Virus record (IMG/VR): IMGVR_UViG_3300027659_000015
Coordinates: 1-64,000 of that record
Origin: a virus
DNA: 64,000 bases
Direction: 5' to 3' (one strand)
Shown: positions 14,481 to 21,132 of the stretch, piece after piece
Position numbering within the stretch: position 1 is the stretch's first letter
Layout of the letters: the number at the start of each line of letters is the position of its first letter
Position numbers and translations under genes: made by a program
Notes under the pieces: generated by a model
Databases searched by the model: none
The model's input: the letters and a program-made list of their open reading frames with translations, nothing else
Told to the model about the DNA's origin: nothing

Positions 14481-14541
14481 GAAGCACATGTCTTAGATGA
14501 AAGAAACCGTTTTACGGGCTCTAATGGGGTGTGTTTCTGAT
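14481..14541 (+). ncRNA. intervening segment of the permuted pre-tmRNA
   Basis: The 61 nt between the encoded CCA and the 5' G of the coding piece are expected to be removed. Bases 14480-14488 (AGAAGCACA) pair with 14530-14538 (TGTGTTTCT), nine pairs with one G-U, extending the acceptor stem across the junction. A 4-bp hairpin (14507-14510 with 14514-14517) lies inside. Confidence 0.75.
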
Positions 14542-14624
14542 GGGGCTGCATAGTTTCGACAGGGTAACAAGTATAGAAGTGGACAACTCACCAGAGTAGG
14601 TGTAAAAACTAAATCAAAGTAAAC

Positions 14625-14657
14625 GCAAACGACTCACAGTTCGCATTGGCAGCCTAA
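14625..14657 (+). other. tmRNA proteolysis tag reading frame
   Basis: GCA AAC GAC then TCA CAG TTC, GCA TTG GCA GCC and TAA encode ANDSQFALAA. The E. coli tag is ANDENYALAA. The AND start and ALAA end (the ClpXP/ClpAP degron and SspB contact ends) are kept, while the centre differs. Confidence 0.92.
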
Positions 14658-14730
14658 ACGCTGACTAGGGTTCGATAGGTTCCTCGTAACAGAATACCTA
14701 TCAACATTTTCAATAACAATAGGAGTTTTA

Positions 14731-15267
14731 ATGAAGAAATTAGCAATCGCAACTTTGGTTGCATTAAGTGTATCAGCATATGCTGGTGATACCGTTACTG
14801 TTGAAGGTCAACGTATCAACAACGCTGGTGCAGCTGCACAACAACAATATGTTTTGGGTGTTAAGAAAGACTTCGGCAATTTCGCTGGTGATGTATCTTT
14901 CGCAAATGCGCAAACTGAAGGCACAAATGTTTTGAGCACTCGTTTAGAAGCAGGCGCAACAGTATCAGGTCCAGTTGGATTGTATGCTCGTACTGCTATT
15001 GGTCAAAAATATAGCAATACAGCCGACTTCAACTACTATTCAGTAGAACCAGGTTTTACTGCACCAATCGGTGCTGGTTTGACTGCTAAGGTTGGGTATC
15101 GCTGGCGTTCTGCTTTTGCTACTACAAACGGTGACCAAACACATACAATGCGTTATGCTGTGTCTTATGCTTTGAATAAGAACGATGCTGTTGCAGTGAA
15201 GTATGACCGTGTTCAAGGTGACAGCAATCAGAAAGTTGTTGCTGTAGCATACACAGTAGGTTTCTAA
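14731..15267 (+). CDS. outer-membrane beta-barrel protein with signal peptide
   Basis: A 178-residue protein behind a clear AGGAG site. MKKLAIATLVALSVSAYA is a Sec signal peptide (cleavage after residue 18). The mature part alternates short amphipathic strands and turns (YVLGVKKDFGNFAG, LSTRLEAGATVSG, GLYARTAIGQ, LTAKVGYRWRS, MRYAVSYAL, VAVKYDRVQG). It ends in VAVAYTVGF, a C-terminal Phe strand as needed for BAM insertion. About eight strands are likely. Phage-encoded barrels may change host surface properties, for example blocking superinfection; this is inference. It directly follows the tmRNA and probably shares its transcript. Confidence 0.8.
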   Translation: MKKLAIATLVALSVSAYAGDTVTVEGQRINNAGAAAQQQYVLGVKKDFGNFAGDVSFANAQTEGTNVLSTRLEAGATVSGPVGLYARTAIGQKYSNTADFNYYSVEPGFTAPIGAGLTAKVGYRWRSAFATTNGDQTHTMRYAVSYALNKNDAVAVKYDRVQGDSNQKVVAVAYTVGF

Positions 15268-15270
15268 TCT

Positions 15271-15278
15271 ACTAAATA
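15271..15278 (+). promoter_or_regulatory. possible late promoter element ACTAAATA
   Basis: ACTAAATA lies 4 nt after the stop of the barrel gene and 70 nt before the ATG at 15348. The predicted 5' leader contains a 6-bp stem-loop (15284-15289 with 15298-15303). Confidence 0.45.
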
Positions 15279-15283
15279 AGTAT

Positions 15284-15303
15284 ATGGGTTCGGTGGGACC
15301 CAT
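15284..15303 (+). terminator. stem-loop without T-tract
   Basis: ATGGGT (15284-15289) pairs with ACCCAT (15298-15303) around an 8-nt loop. No run of T follows, so termination of the tmRNA/barrel transcript is uncertain; the structure could equally protect a 5' end. Confidence 0.4.
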
Positions 15304-15347
15304 TCAAATAATCCACTAACACACTTATCACAACACAGGAGAAAACT

Positions 15348-15626
15348 ATGTCAAACATGACACCCTTTGAAATCCGTCTCGAACTTTTAAAAATGGCTAG
15401 AGATATGTTATATGATGTATATCACGCAGAAACCAATCGAATACAAGAGACTTGGCATATGCAATGTGAAACGGCAAGGAATAAAGGTGAGACACCACCT
15501 GAACATCCAGGATTGCCAACAATCCCCTCAGAATCAGACATTATCAACAAGGCTCAAACCTTGAATGGTTTTGTGTCTAATATTATTACTGCACCTGAAG
15601 TAAAGGTCAGTAGAAAAACTACTTGA
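15348..15626 (+). CDS. hypothetical protein, 92 aa
   Basis: An AGGAG site lies before the ATG. The protein is helical and soluble: MTPFEIRLELLKMARDMLYD, then ETNRIQETWHMQCETARNKG, a Pro-rich linker and a C-terminal helix (DIINKAQTLNGFV). The TPFEIRLELLKMA opening occurs in small conserved unknowns next to gp32-region genes of other T4-like phages. Function unknown. Confidence 0.75.
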   Translation: MSNMTPFEIRLELLKMARDMLYDVYHAETNRIQETWHMQCETARNKGETPPEHPGLPTIPSESDIINKAQTLNGFVSNIITAPEVKVSRKTT

Positions 15627-15631
15627 GGGTT

Positions 15632-15645
15632 GGGGCTTCGGCCCC
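15632..15645 (+). terminator. GC-rich UUCG hairpin
   Basis: GGGGC (15632-15636), TTCG loop, GCCCC (15641-15645), between two genes. A UUCG tetraloop hairpin is very stable. No T-run follows, so it may attenuate rather than fully terminate, or stabilise the upstream message. Confidence 0.5.
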
Positions 15646-15666
15646 TAACACACACAAGGAGAATTA

Positions 15667-16146
15667 ATGAAGAAATTCATTCTAATTACATTATTTGCTT
15701 TAACACCGGTAGTTGGTCATCAACAACCAGTAACAGAGGTACAAGAAGTATCAGGTGAACTAGGTCAACAAATTCTATGCATGGCTAAGAATCTATATTA
15801 TGAAGCCGCAAGTGAATCCTTTGAAGGTAAATTAGCGGTAGCACAGGTAACTATGAACCGTGCTAATTCAAAACAATTTCCAAAATCAGTTTGTGAAGTT
15901 GTTTATCAAAAAGTAAATCAAACATACCAATTCAGTTGGGTTGGTGAACGTGTCGGTCCTATCAGAAACAAATATGCATGGGAAGAGTGTATGATTGTTG
16001 CCAGAAAGGCCTTGACAGAAGGCGTATTACATGATATAATACACAAAACAAATTCAATGTACTATCATAATACATCGGTAAATCCGGCATGGAAACTGAA
16101 GTATGTTGCTAAAATTGGAAACCATCTATTCTATACAAGAAGTTAA
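15667..16146 (+). CDS. SleB-type cell-wall hydrolase with signal peptide
   Basis: A 159-residue protein. The N-terminus (MKKFILITLFALTPVVG) is a Sec-type signal. The body has the Hydrolase_2/SleB layout: MAKNLYYEA with E46, then EGKLAVAQVTMNR, FPKSVCEVVYQ and QFSW (residues 88-91), with the late IGNHLFYT motif. Family knowledge: these enzymes cleave peptidoglycan glycan strands (lytic transglycosylase/amidase-like). Export by Sec suggests a lysis enzyme that may act without a classical holin. A strong promoter is embedded in its 3' half. Confidence 0.85.
   Translation: MKKFILITLFALTPVVGHQQPVTEVQEVSGELGQQILCMAKNLYYEAASESFEGKLAVAQVTMNRANSKQFPKSVCEVVYQKVNQTYQFSWVGERVGPIRNKYAWEECMIVARKALTEGVLHDIIHKTNSMYYHNTSVNPAWKLKYVAKIGNHLFYTRS
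16012..16040 (+). promoter_or_regulatory. perfect sigma70 consensus promoter inside the cell-wall hydrolase gene
   Basis: TTGACA at 16012-16017, exactly 17 nt, TATAAT at 16035-16040. It lies in coding sequence about 108 nt upstream of the gp33-like gene and can drive gp33 and gp59. Confidence 0.75.
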
Positions 16147-16147
16147 A

Positions 16148-16369
16148 ATGCCGACAAAAAATGAAATAAGTGAATTTAGTATGAAGATAGCAGAAATGGC
16201 TGAAGAATCAAATCTTACAATCATGGACGCTATCGTTGTATACTGTGAACAAACGGGCATAGAGATTGATGTGGCATCCACATTGGTTTCTTCTGCCTTA
16301 AAAGCCAAACTAAGAGAAGAAGCACAAGAACTCAATCTATTGAAAAAGAGTGCCAAACTACCCATATGA
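16148..16369 (+). CDS. 33: gp33-like late transcription coactivator
   Basis: A 73-residue protein starting at 16148, just after the hydrolase stop. The pattern FSMKIAEMAEESNLTIMDAI, YCEQTGIEIDVASTLVSSAL, KAKLREEAQELNLL and final KLPI matches the small T4-superfamily gp33 family, in which DAIVxYCE and LREEAQxLN are conserved. T4 gp33 binds the RNA polymerase beta-flap and links sigma gp55 to the sliding clamp for late transcription. The neighbourhood (gp59, gp32) is that of gene 33 in T4. No gp55 is visible in the window. Confidence 0.75.
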   Translation: MPTKNEISEFSMKIAEMAEESNLTIMDAIVVYCEQTGIEIDVASTLVSSALKAKLREEAQELNLLKKSAKLPI

Positions 16370-16986
16370 TTTTCAACTTTGAGGAAGGCTCTGGCTTCTC
16401 GGCCTTTGCCATGTTCAATGCGCTTAAACTTCATTTTACTACTGATTCTTACGATTATATTCGTTACCACGGAAAGTCCAATGTTACTGCCGATAATTTT
16501 GCCAACAGAAAGGACAAATATTCTTTCTATAAATTATCTCGTAAGTACCGACTGGAAGAATTAAAGAACTTCTATGTGTCAAACCTCCTAGAAAAAGATG
16601 TCAACTGGATCGGTGACATTAATAACCTAGATGGTGAAGAAACTTATAAGAAGTGGCAAAAAAGAAATCAGAGCTTGACATATCGCTTCGAACAAGATAT
16701 AATACACCTACTTAATGATGCACAATCACCAAATCAAATGTTGATGGTTGAAGATGGACAATATCCATCGTTGCTGAAAGAAGTAATGTATAGTAGTGTT
16801 GCGGTAGAAACCTTGGTTATATTGAATGACATTATGAATTTCTTTCCTATGTGGGACAAAAAGATTGCTGACACAATCGTATGGCCTTCTATGAGATTAA
16901 AATTTATAAAGTATACACCATTTATTGATTATGATAAGCCAAAGTTTACCACAATACTGAAGGAGTGTTTGAAAGAACACGCCTAA
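16366..16986 (+). CDS. 59: gp59 DNA helicase loader
   Basis: A 206-residue protein, close to T4 gp59 (217). The segment YDYIRYHGKSNVTADNFANR then KDKYSFYKLSRKY (about residues 29-61) aligns with the N-terminal HMG-like domain of gp59. NFYVSNLLEKDVNWIGDI matches its next conserved block, and the C-terminal half is helical. Family role: gp59 binds fork DNA and gp32 and loads the gp41 helicase. It couples to gp33 by ATGA overlap and carries a perfect sigma70 promoter for gp32. Confidence 0.88.
   Translation: MIFNFEEGSGFSAFAMFNALKLHFTTDSYDYIRYHGKSNVTADNFANRKDKYSFYKLSRKYRLEELKNFYVSNLLEKDVNWIGDINNLDGEETYKKWQKRNQSLTYRFEQDIIHLLNDAQSPNQMLMVEDGQYPSLLKEVMYSSVAVETLVILNDIMNFFPMWDKKIADTIVWPSMRLKFIKYTPFIDYDKPKFTTILKECLKEHA
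16675..16703 (+). promoter_or_regulatory. perfect sigma70 consensus promoter inside gene 59
   Basis: TTGACA at 16675-16680, 17-nt spacer, TATAAT at 16698-16703. It sits in the middle of gp59 coding sequence about 360 nt before gp32, giving gp32 its own strong transcript. Confidence 0.75.
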
Positions 16987-16989
16987 ATA
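16982..16989 (+). promoter_or_regulatory. possible late promoter element CCTAAATA before gp32
   Basis: CCTAAATA overlaps the gp59 stop, 74 nt upstream of the gp32 start. It offers a second, late route to gp32 expression in addition to the promoter at 16675. Confidence 0.4.
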
Positions 16990-17063
16990 AACCATATTAT
17001 GAATAATGTGGACAATCCGTTAATACTCCGTTATATTCCGTTTATACTAGAAAGGTAAAAATC

Positions 17064-17936
17064 ATGACAGATTTTTCAAAACTAAAAAAGAGTTCAGGCA
17101 ATCTGGACAAACTTACTAAAGCCATCGAGCAAATCTCAAGCTCATCAGAAGGTGGTAAATCCGACAAAGACAACTATTGGCGACCAGAAGTAGATAAAGC
17201 AGGTAATGGCCTTGCCGTTATTCGTTTTCTACCTGCTGCAGCAGTTGATGGTGATGATGGTCTTCCTTGGGCTAAAATCTTTGGTCATGGATTTCAAGGT
17301 CCAGGTGGTTGGTTAATCGATAATTGTTTGACTACTAAAGGTCAACAATGTCCAGTATGTGAACACAACAACAAGTTGTGGAACTCTGGTGTCGAAGCCA
17401 ACAAAGAAGTTGTACGTAAACAAAAGCGTAAACTCTCATACATTGCTAACGTGTATATCGTAAGTGATCCTAAGCATCCAGAAAACGAAGGACAAGTTAA
17501 ATTGTTCAAGTTTGGTGCCAAGATTTTCGAAAAGGTTACTGAGGCAATGAACCCACAGTTTGAAGATGAAACACCAATCAATCCATTTGATTTATGGAAA
17601 GGTGCCAACTTCAAGTTGAAGATTACTAAAGTTGCTGGTTATCAGAATTATGATAAGTCAGAATTCATGTCCTCTACACCATTGTTGGAAGATGATGATG
17701 AATTGGAAAAGATTTGGAAATCACAGCATTCGCTTACAGCGTTGACTGCTGATAAAGAATTCAAATCATATGATGACTTGAAGGCTCGTTTGGACAAAGT
17801 GTTGGGTGCTACTGATGTACCTAAAACTACTGTGGAAACTCTGAAGGCTGCACCTAAGAAGGCAGTAACAGCAGATATCTCAGAAGATGAGACAGATGAA
17901 GATTTGGCTTACTTCTCTAAGTTGGCTGAAAATTAA
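17064..17936 (+). CDS. 32: gp32 single-stranded DNA-binding protein
   Basis: A 290-residue protein (T4 gp32 is 301) with AAAGG before the start. The basic N-terminal segment (SKLKKSSGNLDKL) is the cooperativity domain. The core has FLPAAAVDGDDGLPW and the zinc site H75, C88, C96, C99 (GHGF, NCLT, CPVC), with H-to-C and C-x-x-C spacing as in T4. The RKQKRKLSYIANVYIV and LFKFGAKIFEKV blocks match the OB-fold. The C-terminus is acidic (SEDETDEDL), the arm that contacts replication partners. Role: coats ssDNA in replication and recombination with gp59 and gp41. Confidence 0.95.
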   Translation: MTDFSKLKKSSGNLDKLTKAIEQISSSSEGGKSDKDNYWRPEVDKAGNGLAVIRFLPAAAVDGDDGLPWAKIFGHGFQGPGGWLIDNCLTTKGQQCPVCEHNNKLWNSGVEANKEVVRKQKRKLSYIANVYIVSDPKHPENEGQVKLFKFGAKIFEKVTEAMNPQFEDETPINPFDLWKGANFKLKITKVAGYQNYDKSEFMSSTPLLEDDDELEKIWKSQHSLTALTADKEFKSYDDLKARLDKVLGATDVPKTTVETLKAAPKKAVTADISEDETDEDLAYFSKLAEN

Positions 17937-17954
17937 AAATTCCCATGCAAGTGC

Positions 17955-17978
17955 AACCCCGCTTCGGCGGGGTTTTTT
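17955..17978 (+). terminator. rho-independent terminator between convergent genes
   Basis: An 8-bp stem (17955-17962 with 17967-17974), TTCG loop and run of six T (17973-17978) after gp32. The minus-strand unit ends at 17984 and reads into the same hairpin, though the A-tract on that side is short (AA). It is therefore strong for gp32 and weaker for the tail genes. Confidence 0.92.
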
Positions 17979-17983
17979 ATTGG

Positions 17984-19414
17984 TTAAACAACTCTCGTTG
18001 AATTGTATATTGTCCGTTGGAAAGTTTCTTCCATATTACGGACAGAAGGCATAACAATTTTCTTTTGTTGTGTTTGAGTTTTATTCACAACACTATTATT
18101 TGTTATTGTTGAATCAGTTGAATTTGTAACTGCCTGTAAATTCAATTTCATATTCTCATTTGTTTTGGCAGTTACAGCAGCTGATGTTGGTGCTGCTGTA
18201 ACTGGTTCTGCTGTTGAAGCCGGACCAATTAACTTAGGTGGTGATGTTTTTTCTGTATTTGCTGGTGATGCAGGTGCCGATAAATCTTTTCTTTTACCTG
18301 TTGTTGGATCATAATAGGCACCAAATTGTTCATCCCATTTAGCTTCTTTACTGGCTTTAGCAAGGCCTTGGCCGGCAAATATTGCTTTTGGTGTAACACT
18401 TGCTGCCATATCACTCATAGCGTTTCGTGCTTCTGGTACAGCAACTTGACCTGTTGCAATGGTGGCTTTTAATTTTTCTTCACCACCAGCAGCCAAGATT
18501 TCTTTTTTATCACCTCTATCTAAAATCTCTTGTGCTTTGGCTGGTCCTTCTTTGATAATGGATTCCAATTTTTCACGGCCACCAGCAGCATCAATATCTT
18601 TTTGACTTCCATTTTTTAAAATGTTGGCAGCTTCAGTTGGATCCAAAGCTTTCATATTTGATGTGTTCTTTGCTGCACTATCTAACAAGAACCATAAAGC
18701 AGCAAATCCAGAAACGGCAAGAAATGCAGGACTTAATAATAGACCTAACAGATTACTACTCATAAGTTTTAGTAGTGGTTTTAAATCTTTCACCCATTCA
18801 AAAACCCGCATGGATGTATCAATCATATCTTGAATCATTTGTTTGATACTATCAAAAATACCATCAAATAATCCTGGTCCTGATTTAACTTTACTAGCAG
18901 TTCCATTACCAAAGCCAACTTTTTCCAAGGTCTTTAATAGTTTTTTGTGCCGTCTTTCATCTTCATGTTTTTCACCTTCTCGGAGATTGTTTTCTTTCTC
19001 TCTAAGAATCATATCATCTTCATGGCTCTTGTGTAAGAATGTTAATATATCATCCAGAACTACTGACATTCCTGTAGTATCTTCACCACTACCTGGTAAT
19101 GAACCAATTCTTTTCTGCCGGCTTGTTACAGGTCGTGCACGACCAGCAAAGAACTCAATATCTTTTCTGGAACGACCCAACATTTTACCAAGAATAGCAG
19201 GACCTAAGCGGGAACCACCAGTAAGTATTTTAGCAATATTGAGTGGATCAAATTTCTGTTTGATACCAGTTATCTTCGCCTTTGTCTTTAATGATATAGT
19301 TTTACCAATGGCAGAACCATAACCTTCACCCATAATGAGTTGGTCAGCAAAAACGGAAGAAAGAGATTGTTCTCTTAATCTTTTGGCTTGTTGGTAATTT
19401 AGTTTATCATTCAT
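17984..19414 (-). CDS. tape-measure/hub-like structural protein with TM segment
   Basis: A 476-residue protein with a helical N-terminal half (KLNYQQAKRLREQSLSS), a highly charged stretch (EKENNLREGEKHEDERRHKK, about residues 140-160) and one strong transmembrane segment (SPAFLAVSGFAALWFLL, about residues 226-243). The Ala/Thr/Asn-rich C-terminus probably adopts beta-repeats. The start overlaps the upstream stop by ATGA, so it is translated with the 512-residue gene. Position after gp26-gp51 is where gp29 or other tape measures lie; a membrane helix fits a protein released into the host membrane on DNA injection. Exact homology not recognised. Confidence 0.65.
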   Translation of the reverse strand: MNDKLNYQQAKRLREQSLSSVFADQLIMGEGYGSAIGKTISLKTKAKITGIKQKFDPLNIAKILTGGSRLGPAILGKMLGRSRKDIEFFAGRARPVTSRQKRIGSLPGSGEDTTGMSVVLDDILTFLHKSHEDDMILREKENNLREGEKHEDERRHKKLLKTLEKVGFGNGTASKVKSGPGLFDGIFDSIKQMIQDMIDTSMRVFEWVKDLKPLLKLMSSNLLGLLLSPAFLAVSGFAALWFLLDSAAKNTSNMKALDPTEAANILKNGSQKDIDAAGGREKLESIIKEGPAKAQEILDRGDKKEILAAGGEEKLKATIATGQVAVPEARNAMSDMAASVTPKAIFAGQGLAKASKEAKWDEQFGAYYDPTTGKRKDLSAPASPANTEKTSPPKLIGPASTAEPVTAAPTSAAVTAKTNENMKLNLQAVTNSTDSTITNNSVVNKTQTQQKKIVMPSVRNMEETFQRTIYNSTRVV

Positions 19415-20949
19415 TTATTTTGACCCTTAGAGATTAATGCATTTGTTTCATTTGGTTTTGAAGTTGTGCCTTCTTCTGGTTTATTTGTATTCTGATTTAT
19501 AACACTTAGATTCTGTTGGTTTTCTACCTTTTGTTGTTGAGCATTAAGTTCTTTTTTACCGTCAGCATTTTCTTTAGATGATTGATTTAATTTTTCTCCA
19601 TTATCTTGTGATGCATGTGGTGACTTTAAACCGTGTTTATTTAATCTACCAGCTAATATACCTTCGAAACCTGAAGCTTTTATTGTTGCCAATTCTTTAT
19701 TCGTTTCACCGTGTACAGGATTAGGCAATTTAGCATCAAGTAATGCCTGTTGAACCGTCATATCGGAATCTTTTCTGTCATAGATTGCTTTAGCACCACC
19801 TGCGCCAATATAATGTGCCATGTATTCATAACCAGGAGTTGTTGGAACACCCAATCGTCTTAGTGTAGCAAGGTCTTGTTCATGCAACATATTAAAGAAT
19901 TTTTCTTGTACTTCTGGAGTAAATTTTGTGGTTTTGAGATCAAGTTTAGATTGTTGTACTAAGCCAGGCGCAAAATAATCTTTTCCAGTTTTATCTTTTT
20001 TAAATTGACCAAACAATGTTGAGTTCATAAATTGATATTTACCCATAGCACTAGTTGATGGTGAGATTTTATTTCTCTCTTTACCTAACATATCAACTTC
20101 TTCTAAAGTTAAATCAGTTAATTTTTTACCAAAACGTTTTTCTGGACTCATATTTTTGCCAGCAATAACATTTCCTTTTTTATCTACTTTATCACCAAAT
20201 GTAATATCATAATTTCCACCACCTTCCGCAGCACCAATTGCAGATGCTGCTGTACCAGTAACAACTGCTGTACCAGCAACTTTAGCTGCACTCGGTAAAA
20301 CTGATGGAGTTTCTTCTTTTTTTGCAGTAGTCTTTGTTACCTCTTGTGACTTTTTTGTTTCTTCTTTTTTAACTTTTTCAGCAGATTGTTCAGATTTCTT
20401 TTCTTCTACCTTTTTCTCTGGTGGTTTCTTTTCAGGTGGCTTCTTTTCTTCTACCTTTTTCTCTGGTGGTTTCTTTTCAGGTGGTTTCTTTTCTTCTACC
20501 TTTTTCTCTGGCTCTTTTTTCTCTGATGGTTTCTTTTCTTCAGGTTTCTTTTCTTCAGGTTTCTTTTCTTCAGGTTTCTTTTCTTCAGGTTTCTTTTCTT
20601 CAACCTTCTTTTCTTTTTTTACTTTTGGTGGTTTTGGTGGCTTACGAGCAGTTAACGCCTTGATGATTTCATTATTGCGTCTATCTTTTTCGTGTTTCTG
20701 TTCTTCAATATAAGAACTTGCCATTTCTTGTGTGGCTTTACGATCCTCATCCATAAGTTTCATCATCTTGAAGATTTCACCCAATGTCTCGGTTGGACCT
20801 GAAGGATGTGGTATGACGTTTTCTGGTTTCTTGGTGAATAATTTTCCGACAGACGAAGCCACCTTCTTGGCACCACCAAGAGCAGATTTACCGACACGAC
20901 TAAACATCGAGCTGGCTTTTTTCTTTGTATCGTCCGAAGGTTTTGCCAT
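19411..20949 (-). CDS. tape-measure/hub protein with lysozyme-like (SLT) domain
   Basis: A 512-residue protein. Residues about 105-200 are an extreme Lys/Glu/Pro linker of EEKKP and PPEKK repeats. From residue 238 a transglycosylase-like domain begins: AAEGGGNYD with E242 as the likely catalytic glutamate, ISPSTSAMGKYQFM (295-308) and YMAHYIGAGGAKAIY. These are typical of goose-lysozyme/SLT folds in phage tail proteins. The C-terminus is Asn/Gln-rich. It lies directly after gp51, the tape-measure position. Its lysozyme domain may replace the one missing from gp5 here. Confidence 0.7.
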   Translation of the reverse strand: MAKPSDDTKKKASSMFSRVGKSALGGAKKVASSVGKLFTKKPENVIPHPSGPTETLGEIFKMMKLMDEDRKATQEMASSYIEEQKHEKDRRNNEIIKALTARKPPKPPKVKKEKKVEEKKPEEKKPEEKKPEEKKPEEKKPSEKKEPEKKVEEKKPPEKKPPEKKVEEKKPPEKKPPEKKVEEKKSEQSAEKVKKEETKKSQEVTKTTAKKEETPSVLPSAAKVAGTAVVTGTAASAIGAAEGGGNYDITFGDKVDKKGNVIAGKNMSPEKRFGKKLTDLTLEEVDMLGKERNKISPSTSAMGKYQFMNSTLFGQFKKDKTGKDYFAPGLVQQSKLDLKTTKFTPEVQEKFFNMLHEQDLATLRRLGVPTTPGYEYMAHYIGAGGAKAIYDRKDSDMTVQQALLDAKLPNPVHGETNKELATIKASGFEGILAGRLNKHGLKSPHASQDNGEKLNQSSKENADGKKELNAQQQKVENQQNLSVINQNTNKPEEGTTSKPNETNALISKGQNK

Positions 20950-20950
20950 T

Positions 20951-21082
20951 TTACTTTCTTAGTTTTTCTTTTATCTTCTGGTTCTCTTCCTCAATATACT
21001 GTATCAGCATTGCAACATATATGTCCCTCTCCCATGGCATCATATTATCTAGTTCTGTCAAACTGTACTTATGGTGTTGCAT
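20951..21082 (-). CDS. 51: gp51-like baseplate hub assembly protein
   Basis: A 43-residue frame, MQHHKYSLTELDNMMPWERD and on to EEENQKIKEKLRK, matches the short gp51-type baseplate assembly catalysts of T4-like phages (HxxYSLTELDxMxPxERxIYVAxLxQYIxEEN). The same frame is open upstream through the end of gp26 to the slippery site at 21139-21145, and no good ribosome binding site precedes the ATG. Expression as a gp26-gp51 frameshift fusion is therefore likely. The stop lies 1 nt before the next ATG. Confidence 0.75.
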   Translation of the reverse strand: MQHHKYSLTELDNMMPWERDIYVAMLIQYIEEENQKIKEKLRK

Positions 21083-21132
21083 CAAAGAAAAATTAGTTTT
21101 ATAATAATTCTTTAAATCGTCATGGCGAAAGG

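Larger units (their letters stand above)
14418..14702 (+). ncRNA. ssrA: circularly permuted two-piece tmRNA (ssrA)
   Basis: The 3' tRNA-like end lies upstream of the 5' end. The T-arm and acceptor 3' strand with an encoded CCA are at 14453-14480, and the 5' strand G-G-G-G-C-T-G at 14542-14548 pairs perfectly (one G-U) with 14470-14476. The mRNA-like part downstream encodes the tag ANDSQFALAA (14625-14654, TAA at 14655). A 7-bp hairpin (14674-14680 with 14696-14702) closes the coding piece. This is the order of permuted tmRNAs, which are processed into an acceptor RNA and a coding RNA. Family role: rescue of stalled ribosomes by trans-translation with SmpB. The exact ends and the P2 and pseudoknot pairings are not resolved. 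Confidence 0.92.

Noticed and set aside
18843-19322. 159-residue plus-strand ORF opposite the tail protein
   Set aside because: It is antisense to a well-supported coding gene, has no ribosome binding site and has low-complexity Ser/Leu/Pro composition arising from the other strand.
20421-20663. 80-residue plus-strand ORF of VSF-repeats
   Set aside because: It is the antisense reading of the KE/P-rich linker and has no independent support.
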